From Cladophialophora immunda (lineage: Eukaryota > Ascomycota > Eurotiomycetes > Chaetothyriales > Herpotrichiellaceae), in assembly GCF_000835495.1 (NCBI RefSeq), contig NW_015622542.1, positions 6,943,936-7,007,935 on the forward strand: 64,000 nucleotides of DNA. Direction: 5' to 3'. Positions 45,201-55,722 of the stretch are shown here, one piece after another (position 1 is the stretch's first letter; every line of letters starts with the position of its first letter). The position numbers were made by a program, and so were the translations under genes. The notes beneath the pieces are model-generated. The model saw nothing but the letters and a program-made list of their open reading frames with translations. It did no database searches and was not told the origin of the DNA.

Positions 45201-48200
45201 CCCTGATAGTCTTCATCGATCAATGGAGCATCCGAAGGGGAAGGCAGAAGTGGATCAGTAAGCCCGCAATTTGTTGATTCCCAGGCTTTTCGTTTTGTAG
45301 ATTTGGTGACTTGTCCTTGCGGCTTAAATTGGGTGCTGAGGGCGTCTTCGATGTCTCCGCTAGCAGGAAGTCGATGATCCAAGAGATTAACCGAGCGCTC
45401 GGTAAGGGGCTTCTTCTCGAGGAGATCGGTCATCTTCTTCTGTTTAAATCTGTCGTCCTTTGCCGTAATTCGTTTTTGCAACCAGTCTGGATGGGCAACA
45501 CGCGGTACGGGGTTTCTGATCTTCTGCAAAGCAGCAGGAATTGTGATGAGCTTCTGGACTACAGAGCCCAGGCGCTCAAGATAGTAGTCCCAGTCGATCA
45601 CGGTTCTGGGATCCATATCGGCTGGATCCTCCTTGAGCCACTTTCGCAAGAAGAAGCGTTTAACGCCATCATCCGCCGAAAAGATCGCGACAGGAATGGC
45701 TCGATCCGTGACGGGTGTATTCCTGGGTCTTGCGGAAATGACATACTTGCAGTTCAGACCTTTGTCCTTGATCATCTGATCCCCCAGAAACTCTGCCAAC
45801 CTCTTTGCTGTTGTGATCGATGTTGATTTCTGGCCGCCGTATTCCTCGAGCGTCTTGGTCATGCTTTTGTTTTCGCAAATCAAATCAATGAGCTCTTCGT
45901 CAGCAAGCGTGGAACCATGCGAATGCAGAACGTCAAGCCAGCGGTTTGCCACACGAGCCACTGCCGCGTATGTTTCCGCCAGAGTGCTTCCTTCCAGGAA
46001 AAACTTGAAAATCTGAGTCTGGAAAATTTTGATGAGCTTCAGCTCGCCTCTTCGTTTGACCTCAAACCCCTTCAGCTCGGCAAGACTCCCGTCGTGGTTG
46101 AACACTGCGTATCGTTTCTTCAAGTTCTTGTCTTCCTCCTTTGAGGTTGGGAGAATCATAGCCTTGTAAGGACCGTCGACCTCAAAGAAGATCGAATTGT
46201 CGCTATGCGTTTCATACTTGAACGTGGCCGAATCCACGAGACTCTGGTACTGGTGATTTGTAAAACGTGCGTGAACTAGATGGTTGAGCATCACGCAAGG
46301 ATAAGAAATTGCCATTTTCTTGCCGTTTTTCAATGTGAAGATGACATTCTCGGGGAAAGTCGCTGGAAGCATACACCAAATTCCGTCGGTGTCTAGTTCC
46401 AACGGACGTCCAATTCGTTCCACAAGCTCACGCGCCATTTGAATGATATGCGCTCCGGTAAGACAAGTGACGCCTGCCATTTCCATGGAGTACCACCTGG
46501 ATCCCTTGCGCATGACGTAGCCATAGAAAGAGTTGAGAATGACCTTGTGGGCTAGCTGCAAAGAGTCGTAGAGTACGATCATTTTCTTAGCCTCTTCAAT
46601 TTCCTGACCAGGGGCACCGGAAGACTTCAGTGCTTCTGTCTTCCCCTTCCAGACCTTCTGCTTTCCCTTGAAGTCGTACCGCCTATCTCGAAAGTCGCGG
46701 ACAGTATCGACGTAGAAGGGATTCTCCCTTTGGCAGATAATAGCCTCCCGTTCGATGGTCTTGGAATCATGGATCTTGTGGTAGATCTTCTTTGAATATT
46801 CTTGAAGTCTTTTTCGCACCGTTGCGGCTTGCTCGTCCAGGCTCAATTCCTGGAAAGCTCGTCTAGGTGCTTTGGGGCCTTTTCCGGGAAAGGTCTCATT
46901 CGCTACTGCGCGGCGTATCATGTTGTATTCGTCTCTCTTGGTAGGCAAGAACTCTCCTCTCCATGCCCACGGCAGTCGTCGATCACATGTCTTCCCAGGT
47001 CGATTGAAGTCGCAGGCAGCACAATCTGATTCGGCAATCATAGAATCAGGTTGAAGGCGATTCGTAGTCATAATGTTGGGATACATGGAAGCAACATCCA
47101 GGTGATATATCAGAGGCCGCTCGTTTCTGTTAGGCGTATTCTTCAGGTCTTCTAACTTTTCAACAATTTGTGCTCGGATTTCTTCATAATTCGTAACATC
47201 ATCCAAGGATTTTTTCTCTTCAACGGTAATGCAAAACCTCAAGGCCGCATCAAGATCGTGTAAAAGCTCGTCAATCGCTGTCGTATCGATGGCAAAGTTG
47301 ACCGGTATGTCCGCACGGAAAACACCGGCCTCAATACTCTCCACATGTCCGCCAACGTATGTTTCAGACTCGAGTAGATGACCCTCCCAGAAAGCTTCTC
47401 TCGGTTCTTTGTGTTTGTTCGGTAACACAATGTTCTTCTGGTATGCCTGGACCATCAACAACATCTCGCATAAAGTGCCCGTGCCTTTCCGTAGGGTGTC
47501 GTCTGGATTGAGCGGGATAATCGTGCAGAGTGAAAAAATGAAGGGATGAATGTACTTCATGTAGAGATAATATGTCGCCACAGCGTCAGAAACAGAGTAT
47601 TCTGCAAGAATTTGAGGATGTTCACTTGCGTAGGGGGTCATCAGTTCGGGATCGAGCTCGTCGGGATCGTAGCCTAGCTTTGCAACTGTGACAGCTTTCA
47701 AACCCCGACTCCCTTGAGGCAGGTAACTGTCCCTGTTAACCCAAGCGAAGCAATCCATGTGGACGCAGTAGTTGCTCTGGTAGATGTCTTCGCTATTCCT
47801 GCGGAATCCGATTTCCGCGTACATGTCGATACCATTCACGCCTGCCCTTGCCTCGACAAACGGCCAGTCGAAGAAGTCTCCATTGTATGTCGCGATAACG
47901 GTAGGTCGAGCTGCCTTGATGTGGGAGAAAAACCTTTCAATGCAGGCACGCTCATTTGGCTCGTTGAATATCAAAAAGGGCCCTTCATATTCTGCCTTTG
48001 GGGTGTAGTCGAAATCGGCAATGTCCTCCGAGACAATTTCTCTGTTCGTGATGAGGAAGCCTTGCCCATCGATCATGTATGAAATCATCATGATCTGGTC
48101 AATGACTTGATCGGGAAATTTCAAAGGCAGCTTTGTCGTTTCAATATCAAATGCCAGGACGACAGGATCAGCGCGCTGTAAACGTTCCTCGAGGCATGCT

Positions 48201-49003
48201 AGGGAGACTGAGCCGTGTTTTGACTCGACATTGTACCATTTTCCAATTCGGATGTCCTTGTCGATGGTAACACGAACATGGTACGGAACATCATATTCTC
48301 GGATGTCCACAATGTAATCGCTGGCGTCTGCGATCCCATTCAGTCGAGTGCCGTTTGCCTGGTCTTCATCATACACATCGAAACCTGCTGCTGCGCTAGC
48401 AACCTCTGCATATGTATCCATCGCATTCACTTTCTCTTTATTTCTTTCCGCAATGGGTAAGAGCGTCTTTCGGACAGTGAGCAGGTCCGAGACGTTTGCA
48501 AATGTGAGTTGGAGGAATGTTCGTTTATATCCGAGGAGGTGATTCGGCATTTGTAGGTCTTCCTTGGTTATGCGATTTACTGATTTCACGAGTCCTTCAA
48601 ATATCCTCTTGCACCATTCCTCGACCTCAGCTTCTCGCCCCCGTTTTACTGCCAGCAAGAAGTACGGGTCATAATCAACCGTCGCCTTAAAGTTTTCACC
48701 GTCCTCTCCGAGAAAGTAGAAATCAACTCCGGCGCGACCACCCGGTACTCTCGGGTCTTCAATCGACGTACTGTGCATGTTGTAGAGCCACCCCACTCTT
48801 CTCTTTCCAGAGTCATACCTGGGAAAGCCCATGGCATCGTCGATATTGTTTGCCAGCCGTGTGGCTTGGATTTTCTCATCCTGAGAGGTTCCCTCGGTGG
48901 CGCGCAGTGAGGAGGCGTCGATCGTCTTGGTTCGTCGTCCGCGTGAGGCATCCTTTCCCAGTCTCACGTTCGAACCGTATCGAGACGGTTTTCGGACAGG
49001 CAT
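42281..49003 (-). CDS. pol2: DNA polymerase epsilon catalytic subunit (POL2)
   Basis: 2240 aa in one uninterrupted frame, matching the usual length of this B-family leading-strand polymerase. The proofreading exonuclease motif FDIETTK is at residues 285-291 (Asp286 and Glu288 align with the yeast metal ligands). Polymerase motif A is LDVASMYPNIM near 635. Motif B is KVILNSFYGYVMRKGSRWYS. Motif C has the epsilon-specific form LDTDG near 870. The catalytically inactive C-terminal polymerase half follows. It ends with the cysteine modules that bind the B subunit and hold zinc or an Fe-S cluster: CDTC..C and CNSCG, then CKKCGG..CSCGG. The ATG at 49003 begins MPVRKPSRYG. The 304-bp promoter is shared with COX20 and carries an MCB motif. 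Confidence 0.98.
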   Translation of the reverse strand: MPVRKPSRYGSNVRLGKDASRGRRTKTIDASSLRATEGTSQDEKIQATRLANNIDDAMGFPRYDSGKRRVGWLYNMHSTSIEDPRVPGGRAGVDFYFLGEDGENFKATVDYDPYFLLAVKRGREAEVEEWCKRIFEGLVKSVNRITKEDLQMPNHLLGYKRTFLQLTFANVSDLLTVRKTLLPIAERNKEKVNAMDTYAEVASAAAGFDVYDEDQANGTRLNGIADASDYIVDIREYDVPYHVRVTIDKDIRIGKWYNVESKHGSVSLACLEERLQRADPVVLAFDIETTKLPLKFPDQVIDQIMMISYMIDGQGFLITNREIVSEDIADFDYTPKAEYEGPFLIFNEPNERACIERFFSHIKAARPTVIATYNGDFFDWPFVEARAGVNGIDMYAEIGFRRNSEDIYQSNYCVHMDCFAWVNRDSYLPQGSRGLKAVTVAKLGYDPDELDPELMTPYASEHPQILAEYSVSDAVATYYLYMKYIHPFIFSLCTIIPLNPDDTLRKGTGTLCEMLLMVQAYQKNIVLPNKHKEPREAFWEGHLLESETYVGGHVESIEAGVFRADIPVNFAIDTTAIDELLHDLDAALRFCITVEEKKSLDDVTNYEEIRAQIVEKLEDLKNTPNRNERPLIYHLDVASMYPNIMTTNRLQPDSMIAESDCAACDFNRPGKTCDRRLPWAWRGEFLPTKRDEYNMIRRAVANETFPGKGPKAPRRAFQELSLDEQAATVRKRLQEYSKKIYHKIHDSKTIEREAIICQRENPFYVDTVRDFRDRRYDFKGKQKVWKGKTEALKSSGAPGQEIEEAKKMIVLYDSLQLAHKVILNSFYGYVMRKGSRWYSMEMAGVTCLTGAHIIQMARELVERIGRPLELDTDGIWCMLPATFPENVIFTLKNGKKMAISYPCVMLNHLVHARFTNHQYQSLVDSATFKYETHSDNSIFFEVDGPYKAMILPTSKEEDKNLKKRYAVFNHDGSLAELKGFEVKRRGELKLIKIFQTQIFKFFLEGSTLAETYAAVARVANRWLDVLHSHGSTLADEELIDLICENKSMTKTLEEYGGQKSTSITTAKRLAEFLGDQMIKDKGLNCKYVISARPRNTPVTDRAIPVAIFSADDGVKRFFLRKWLKEDPADMDPRTVIDWDYYLERLGSVVQKLITIPAALQKIRNPVPRVAHPDWLQKRITAKDDRFKQKKMTDLLEKKPLTERSVNLLDHRLPASGDIEDALSTQFKPQGQVTKSTKRKAWESTNCGLTDPLLPSPSDAPLIDEDYQGWLQFQKRKWKSQKQAKARRRQLFGERQNVATDSISSFFRNQAESMYTNTWHVLQLCQGDLPGEVAAFVIIGKKIHTLHIKVPRTLYLNLKGEELPNVDIPGCDVEKVSHVLPNGHPSVHLFQLTMPEETYLREAESVSLLCNHPSVEGVYERQLPLFMRALLKLGNMCSFDERQKGVLGKGLEQGFDLASLVRSDAQSTYLDEPASLGYIYLYHVAAGDRNVFALFSTTKSEAHIIVMSRSRDSQMPNADKIYTEQYRQKVQDEAMVQAIFDYQPSINFKISQVTTKRKAHLELADILKKWRSDETKPTIILLQTTAHKSFVHDVRSIRDYPVIFLPAEQSDIDLPSLAWRGHAIKQLISHYFNVSGWLVHLIELARYGDVPLCNLERDDPRFLIDLAYARRLKRSNIVLWWSDQARPDHGGHERDDILGPLNEIVEMPSINNPGAYTSVCVDVSVQNLAINTILTSSIINDREGSTESVAFNPTVDEDNPLNSNMMKSNGGFAQAALEVLREMVKSWWAEACRGHRLADVMVQHLVRWVEAPASCLYDRHLHYYVQMMSKKALQQLITDFRRVGSQVVFASPTRLLLQTSKQDVENAYAYSQYILKSIQQKPLFQFLGLEVKDYWDILLWYDAYNYGGKGTPTVTENTTHSSLEIVVHWQLSQFLPLPLQPIFDDWVIIFIEFMQNLKRPQKSFESTPSTIRPTQLPSPFISLTEDPTSTEITNVLQDQFSKPLKKQITSLIRRQREELLHPELASDWTFPSLPGGTLESSDSRHPRDPVLELVKSLMQILSLSKPLQLEARLLRKELLALFDVREFGKEARFENPSASLRFENLVCDTCTMTRDLDLCRDEDVLPGINESGVEVSNKPWTCNSCGAEYNKIILEEKLIARVQSMLLTWQAQDIKCKKCGGLQGDDSAFADHCSCGGEWIATVDVRDIRGRLKVMERVAGMYGLRMVKAVVEEVKTMCMIS

Positions 49004-49166
49004 TGTTGCGAGAGGTAGGGAAATGATACAGGCGTGTCCTCGTCAACAGTGTTACTGGTAGTCTCCAGTCATGTTAGATGCTCCCAAATAGGGTCACTGG
49101 CGCTCAAGTACGGCGACTGAGGACTTGAGTGTAACTGAATCTGCGTGTCGAACTTTGGGTTGCGGG

Positions 49167-49172
49167 ACGCGT
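49167..49172. promoter_or_regulatory. MCB-type ACGCGT element in the POL2/COX20 divergent promoter
   Basis: ACGCGT is the MBF (Mbp1-Swi6) site that drives G1/S expression of replication genes in yeasts. It lies 164 bp upstream of the POL2 ATG, with a related GGCGCG about 15 bp further out. One copy in about 300 bp could be chance, but the position suits a replicative polymerase. Confidence 0.45.
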
Positions 49173-49307
49173 CTCAATTACATGTTGGCGCGTTGCGGGT
49201 AGGGCGGATCGTTCGACCGCGAGACGTCAATTAATTTTCTCCACCTCCAACATCTTTCTCCGCAGTTTTTCTCTATCATCACGCATTCACTACACTGATC
49301 CATCACA

Positions 49308-49964
49308 ATGGCGGATGATACGCGGCAGCCTGACACACCTCCTGCTGATGCACAACCCCAGTCTGATGGCCGTCCATTCACAAGACCCAAACCTAAGCAT
49401 GACTTTCCGAAAACCCAGGCTGGAAAAATGTGGGAAATGTTGGGCAATCCTGCGGAGCCCGCAAATAGCTTGCCCGGAGGAACGTATAACTCAGCAGGTG
49501 GCAAACCTCCCGAGATAACCTGGAGAGATGCCTTCAACTTCTCATACGAAGGAAAGGGTCCCGCGTGGTATCAGGTACCATGCGCAAGAGATGCATTGCT
49601 TGTCGGTATAGCTTCTGGAGGCGCAGTGGGAGGTGTAAGATTTATACTGAGAGGTTATTGAGTTGCCCCCTGAAAACTTGAAGCCCCCTGGTCTGACTTG
49701 ACGCTAGGACTCTCTTCCATGTTGGTCACTACCAACCTGGCAGTCGCTGGATTTGCTGTCTCGGCCTCCGGCATGTACTATTGGTGCGATCAAAGACGGC
49801 GAGAGGAAGCAAGAGGCATGGCGTTGGCTGTTCAGGGAATGAGGATGCTGCATGAGAAGAAAGCTCGGGAGAAGGCTGCCGAGGAAGCCGCGCGGGCAGC
49901 AGCGGCCGCAGATATTGAGGAGCAGGAACGGAAACGAAGGATGCATTGGTACAAATTCTGGTGA
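49308..49964 (+). CDS. cox20: Cytochrome c oxidase assembly protein COX20
   Basis: 200 aa from two exons, 49308-49653 and 49708-49964, with a 54-nt intron (GTTATT..GCTAG, phase 1). Cox20 is a mitochondrial inner-membrane chaperone for the Cox2 subunit. After a polar N-terminus (PKHDFPKTQAGKMWEMLGNP), the first membrane helix is in PCARDALLVGIASGGAVGGV and RFILRG. The splice joins R-G to LSSMLVTTNLAVAGFAVSAS and GMYYWCDQRRREEARGM, the second helix plus the positive-inside segment typical of the family. An Ala/Glu-rich coiled tail ends RKRRMHWYKFW. Without the splice the frame stops two codons later. Transcribed divergently from POL2. Confidence 0.9.
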
Positions 49965-50133
49965 AGGTATTGTTTGTTTTGGGATCAACAGCTCGCGGCG
50001 AGCGGCGTTCACAGACAAGGGGAAAACGGAGCCTTGCCGGGCAGCCAACGTGTACAGTATGATCGCCAATGATGTTTGGTTCAGGGTTCGGAGTTTGGAG
50101 AGAACATCAATCCTCGCTTAGATTTGGCAGTCC

Positions 50134-50811
50134 TCAGCCGTCTTCGAAATGAACCCGCGCTGCCTTGCGAGGCGAGGACTCGACGGATAACGCACCATCG
50201 TCTTGGTCAAACCCGCGCTTTCTCCTCTCACTCCTCTGCTGTCTTGCTTCTCGAGCTTCGCGATTCTTGTAGTCGGACAGTTGTTGTTTCCGCCGTTGCG
50301 ATCTTGACCAAGCAACTGCTGCTGAAGGTTTGAACCCGATCCCATTAATGCCATATCCGTCGTCGCTTGGGTCGCTAGGATCATGCCCGGTGATTTCGGA
50401 GTCTTGCCAAAACTCATGGGATACCTCACTTGCCAACGGAGGAGATTTGGGGCCGGAAGACTCCCCTGGCGGCTTCGTCACTGTGGTCCCAGGTTGCGAA
50501 GAAACGCCCGTCAAACTCTCCGACATTTCCTCGCTCTTCGGTGTCGAAAAGTTCCTGTCTCGTTCAAGTTCTCCAGCTGATGATATTGCGGGAACCATCA
50601 CCTGGTCGTTCTGCTCCCTGCTGGCGTCGTGGTCTCCCTGATCGTGACCGCCGTGAATTTCAAGGTCATCGAACTTTCGCGCAACTTTGCTTCTAGGACT
50701 ACCTTCATCATATTCTTCCAAGTCGCTCTCACTCAATAGCCGAAGTCCAGGCGCGTCTGTGTCCAGTGGGTGAGGGTAGCCTCGCTTTCTCTTTGGTGAA
50801 GCTGAGGTCAT
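50134..50811 (-). CDS. Small basic fungal protein of unknown function
   Basis: 225 aa, no intron. Starts MTSASPKRKRGYPHP (a nuclear-localisation-like KRKR), followed by an acidic Ser/Pro-rich middle. A conserved-looking C-terminal block follows: INGIGFKPSAAVAWSRSQRR, KQQLSDYKNREAREARQQRS, ERRKRGF. I recall similar blocks in uncharacterised fungal proteins but know no function. The open frame continues upstream only to a TTG at 51027; the ATG at 50811 is the first methionine in the frame with a sensible N-terminus. It lies between COX20 (opposite strand) and NOP56. A nuclear location is inference from composition. Confidence 0.7.
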   Translation of the reverse strand: MTSASPKRKRGYPHPLDTDAPGLRLLSESDLEEYDEGSPRSKVARKFDDLEIHGGHDQGDHDASREQNDQVMVPAISSAGELERDRNFSTPKSEEMSESLTGVSSQPGTTVTKPPGESSGPKSPPLASEVSHEFWQDSEITGHDPSDPSDDGYGINGIGFKPSAAVAWSRSQRRKQQLSDYKNREAREARQQRSERRKRGFDQDDGALSVESSPRKAARVHFEDG

Positions 50812-51413
50812 TTTGAGCGGACTTTGGAGGATGGTAGCGATAGAGAGCTTATTCCGAACCAAAGACCACCACAAGTCTATCCTGCAGTCCAGCGAGGGAG
50901 ATGTGCGAGTCTCAGCGACCCAGTTATCAGGACTTTGTGCAGCGACATAGATCTGATCAAACTTTGGAGTCAAGGAAGAGTCAAGTACATGTGTGAGATG
51001 TAACAGTGATACGTTGTCCTTGGCCAATAAATATTCCGCGAATTAAAATTCTGACGGTGACCATCTCCTCATCTCTCAGCTAAGTTACGTCGACGCCGGA
51101 AAGGCTGATAAAAGGTACCAATGCCTTCAAAATTGCCGTCAGTGATCATGAACAGGGACTGCACTGCGCAGAGGAGTTCGAAAGCGACAGCCATTGCTGG
51201 TGAGCTAAGAATGGATCCAAATACAGGCATGATAGCGAGAAGGAACCTGGAGAGGCTCCCACACGCTGCCAGCTTGATACCTATTGGCCAACGTATCCTT
51301 AGCCATCAAATGATCAGTACATGGCCTCGCCAGGCTCAATTTCCCCTAGCAAGCATAATAATAACCAGGGCCGCCAACGCCTTGCATGAAAAGAATCATG
51401 TTCGAACTCTCCA
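50812..51413. other. Promoter of the small basic protein gene and nop56 3' flank
   Basis: About 600 bp between two minus-strand genes. Nothing coding is supported; a plus frame at 51121-51705 is mostly the complement of the nop56 lysine-rich tail. Confidence 0.55.
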
Positions 51414-53073
51414 CTATTCCTTGGATTTTGATTTCTTCTTCTTTTTGCCGCCTCCCTCACCGTCCAACTCGGTTGCTTTTCGCTTCTTTTCCTTCTTATC
51501 CTTCTTGCCCGTGTCTTCTGGATTTGCGGATTTGTCTTTGCTATCCTTCTTCTCCTTCTTCCTGTCCTTCTTTGCGCTATCCGACTTCCGCACTGCCGTT
51601 GACTCCTCATCAAAGGCGTCTCCATCGGTGGCAGTTTTAGTGGGATTGTCGACTTCCATTTCTGCAAGAACTTTTTCCATGGCATCTTTCTGCACCCGAA
51701 GTTAGCGTGCGGTCCTTATCACGATATCGCCTCAACATACCATAGCTGCCTCATTCTTGGTGGGCTGCGCCCCCGATGAATAAAATTCTAGTCGTTCTTC
51801 CACTTGCTTCTTGAGTGCTTGTCCAAAGATTGTAGATGGAGTCTCCGAGAAATTGTCGATCCTAGAGGCGATCGAGCATTTATTTGCGAGAAACCGTGAT
51901 ATTCTCCCTTTGTTTTTCTGCCCAGCTCTTCCAATAAACGAGGAATGATATAACAAACCATACTTGGGCGTGTTTCCTTTGGTCTTCAATGCCCTGAACA
52001 GAGCCTTCTCCGCTCCCAGAATCTGAACAGTAGAAGCGGGATATTTTGACAAGTTGGTCAGACTGCCCGCATGAGAAATCAAGCGCGCTCCCACAATTTC
52101 GCCAATCAGGGCAGCCAGATTCGGGGCAACCACGCCCATCTTAGAGACAAGGTAGCTGTGCAGCGTCTTCCGGTAGTTGGCAAGGCTGACCACTCGTTCC
52201 GCGAACAACGTCACATTCTCCATGTCCGAAGCCGAAATTTCTTGACCCATGCTTGTTTTAGCTGCATCGATAATGCTCTTCGAGATTTCCTCATCGTCGT
52301 CCACCACGGCGGCAAGGTCATGAAGGCTTCCATCAGATAAGGTCTTCTTATCCTTGACAAATAGTGCTACCATGGCATACTTGTGGTTGTCTGAGACGAT
52401 CTTGATGAGTTCTGGGAAGTGCCAGGAATACCATTCGCGGACGCGCATAGAGAAGGTGTTGATAGCTTTATCCAGCTGGTCAAGTATTGCGATGGCTTGG
52501 ATAATATGATTGTCATTTTTTTGCACGGAGAACTTGACTTTGGCGCGGGAGTACGCATGACCCAGACCAAGCTGTGCGGTGTTTGTATCTCCTTCCCGGA
52601 GTTGTTTGAGCAGTTTCTCGGAATGTAGCCTGATTCCCCGAAGCATGTCCTGAACAACCTCGCTTGTGTCTCCAGTCTCGCACTCAATGTTTGAGAAGGC
52701 TGTCTTGATGCTTGCAGCAAGAATCTTGTCGGAAACGCCCAAGGTTACTTTGTTCTTCTTCCCGGCTTTCGGCAGGTTCAGTTCGAGGAAAGACTTGAGA
52801 AAGTCAGATGCGATGCCTTCGGAAATATCGTTTAACTCTGAAAGTGCCTGCTTCCCGCTCCTGAGGCACGATTAGCTATACTGCATTTGAGTGGTAGTGG
52901 GAGCCGTACTCGAATGGTAAGAAGCTGACGAGATCGACCATTTTGCCAAATCGTGCGAGATCTTGGACGCTATCTTGAACCTCTTTCAGACGATTGCCGA
53001 CTGTGTCAGCCTGGTGGACCACTTTGAAGATAGAATAGCCCATGGGGCCTTCGTGTAGGAGAAAATCGGCCAT
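51414..53073 (-). CDS. nop56: NOP56, core protein of box C/D snoRNPs
   Basis: 519 aa from three exons on minus: 53073-52910, 52860-51741 and 51689-51414. Nop56 works with Nop58, Snu13 and fibrillarin in 2'-O-methylation and pre-rRNA processing in the nucleolus. Seen: [40 protein letters not shown]; the coiled-coil region with [20 protein letters not shown]; and the Nop domain with [60 protein letters not shown] and [20 protein letters not shown]. The tail is the usual Lys/Asp/Glu-rich KKE region. Introns are 49 nt (GTACGG..CTCAG) and 51 nt (GTATGT..GTGCAG), both phase-consistent. It shares a divergent promoter with CCT6. Confidence 0.96.
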
Positions 53074-53508
53074 GGCGCAATCTTCTGGAGGAGGGGACGC
53101 AATGAAATTGAAGTTTGTTCACTGCAAAGGAAATGTTCTCGACTCTCAATGCTCCTATAAGATGCAGCCTGCACAATTCACGTCGGCCGCCCGAGTCAGA
53201 GAGCTGGGCAGTCAAAAGTTTGGCAGTTATCAATACCCAACTAACAGGTGCTGAGAGACTGTGAATTTGACCGCGAAATTTTAGACTTCCTCGAAGAAAG
53301 ATTTCCGCAGCTTCACAAGTGCACCGTTGAGAGTGCTCCGATTCGCAGATTCTAGTCTTGGCGTGAGCAACATATTGGTGCAAGCACTGTTCGGCAGACC
53401 TTCCAGGGCGGTGTTGGGGTTCTTGGCATGAAATCGTACGTCGGCCTGTCATGAAAGTTCAAACATTTCCGAGTCTCGTGTTTCCAGCATGATCTGAACC
53501 ACCACAAG
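53074..53508. promoter_or_regulatory. Divergent promoter between nop56 and cct6
   Basis: 435 bp between two outward-transcribed housekeeping genes. A GCGAAATTTTAG string near 53275 resembles the yeast RRPE ribosome-biogenesis element, but the match is weak. No gene seen. Confidence 0.45.
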
Positions 53509-55184
53509 ATGTCTGGTAAGTCCACTGATCATTCTGGCGACTCCTGATCTGACTGTGAATAGCAACCCAGCTTTTGAACCCCAAAGCAGAATCCCGTCGT
53601 AGAGCAGAGGCGCTTCGAATCAACATCAACGCGGGAGAAGGCCTCCAAGATGTTCTCAAGTCGAACCTGGGACCCTCGGGCACAATCAAGATGTTGGTCG
53701 ACGGGTCGGGTCAAATCAAGCTGACAAAAGACGGAGCGGTCCTGCTGAAAGAAATGTCGATACAAAACCCTACAGCCACTTTGATTGCTCGAGCCGCAAC
53801 AGCGCAGGATGACATTACTGGTGACGGCACAACATCTGTAGTGCTATTGATAGGTGAACTCCTGAAGCAAGCAGACAGATACATTCAAGAAGGCTTGCAT
53901 CCAAGAGTAATCACTGACGGCTTCGAAATCGCCAAAACCGAAACTCTCAAATTCCTCGATACTTTCAAAATCACCCGTGAGATCGACCGCGATCTACTCC
54001 TCTCGATCGCCAAAACTTCCCTTTCCACCAAGATAAATGCCGCCCTTGCTGCACAGTTGACGCCGTCTATAGTCGACGCCGTGTTAGCAATCTATCGACC
54101 CCCCCAAAAACCCGACCTGCACATGATCGAAATCATGAAACTGCAGCACAAACTAAGTTCTGACACCACCTTGATCAGAGGTTTAGTGTTGGATCATGGT
54201 GCGCGACATCCCGACATGCCGAAGCGAGTCGAAAACGCTTTCATTCTCACGTTGAACGTCTCCCTTGAATACGAAAAGTCTGAAATCAACTCCGGCTTTT
54301 ATTACAGCAGCGCCGAGCAAAGAGACAAACTCGTCGCCTCTGAGCGTCGCTTCGTTGATGAAAAGCTCAAGAAGATCGTGGCATTGAAGAATGAAGTTTG
54401 CGGATCTGATCCGAAGAAGTCCTTTGTGGTGATCAACCAGAAAGGCATCGATCCATTGAGTCTGGACGTGCTAGTCAAAAACGGCATACTGGCGCTCAGG
54501 CGCGCAAAGAGACGGAACATGGAACGCCTTCAACTCGTGTGCGGTGGAAAGGCGCAGAATAGTGTAGATGATCTCGATCCTTCGGTGCTTGGATGGGCTG
54601 GACTGGTGTACGAGCAGACACTGGGAGAAGAGAAATACACTTTTGTGGAAGAAGTGAAAGATCCCAAGTCTGTTACCCTTCTGATCAAGGGACCCAACCA
54701 GCACAGCATCACTCAAATCACAGACGCGGTCAGGGACGGCCTAAGAAGTGTATACAACACTATTGTGGACGGCTGCGTCGTGCCCGGTGCTGGATCGTTT
54801 CAAATCGCCGCCGCAGCGCACCTTTCGTCAGAAGCGGTGCGAAAAACAGTCAAGGGCAAAGCCAAGTGGGGTGTTGCTGCCTTTGCAGATGCACTTTTGA
54901 TTATACCAAAGACTCTTGCCGCAAATTCCGGACACGATATCCAAGATGCACTTGCCGCCCTGCAGGATGAATTTGCCGAAGGGAACGTGGTAGGATTAGA
55001 TCTTGTGACTGGAGAACCAATGGATCCCGTGCAAGAAGGCGTGTTTGATGGGTTCCGCGTACTGAGGAACAGTATTGCCAGCAGCCAGGGGATCGCGAGT
55101 AACTTGCTGTTGTGTGATGAATTATTGAAGGCGAGACAGATGGGAAGACAACAGGCTCCTGGCGGGATGGATCAAGGGGAATGA
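53509..55184 (+). CDS. cct6: CCT6, zeta subunit of the TRiC/CCT chaperonin
   Basis: 542 aa from two exons: a 7-nt first exon, 53509-53515 (ATGTCTG), and 53563-55184, split by a 47-nt intron (GTAAGT..AATAG, phase 1). Spliced, it starts [19 protein letters not shown]6 is one of eight subunits of the cytosolic chaperonin that folds actin and tubulin. Seen: the group II motifs [31 protein letters not shown], the nucleotide-binding [10 protein letters not shown], the apical domain with [20 protein letters not shown], and the C-terminal equatorial motifs [20 protein letters not shown] and [16 protein letters not shown]. Length fits the family. The internal TTG/AAC start of the long frame is not a real start. 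Confidence 0.96.
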
Positions 55185-55722
55185 ATGGATGGATAAGTCG
55201 GTGAAGGGTTCGAAACGGTGTACGAGGTACTTTGCTTCTGCATGAGCCATGGCGTACGATCCTCGGAATGGTATGGCCTTCATGATAAACGATGCGGAGA
55301 CCACCTGGGCGGCCAACTAGTGAAGCAGGCGATGTAGCCCAAAAAAATAGATAACTGCGTTGGAATCGAGAATGATACCCCTGATGCCACATTCGAGGGC
55401 GCCTTGTTGTTTATGTAGTCCGGGATCTATACCGTCTTTGTGTAAGAAATCATGTCATGAGGTCAATTTCATCATGTATGGCATCCAAAATCTCAATCGC
55501 TTTGAAGACCGGATTCCTCATAATCGTACCTACAGCAGCGTCGCCAATCCGCCGCACTCCAGTAGTCCTACTCCATCGCTCTTCATGAGATATTTATGGG
55601 GTAAGACCTTCCCGACATCGCAATGTTCGAACCATTCGATTGCCTTTCGCTTTGAGACCTTGACCTTCGCAGGGGAACCGTCCCCCTTGGTGTCATTGTA
55701 CATTGCAGAGCCCGAAAACATC
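55185..55722. other. Convergent intergenic region, cct6 and CaM-kinase 3' flanks
   Basis: About 540 bp between two 3' ends. No supported gene or element. Confidence 0.55.
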
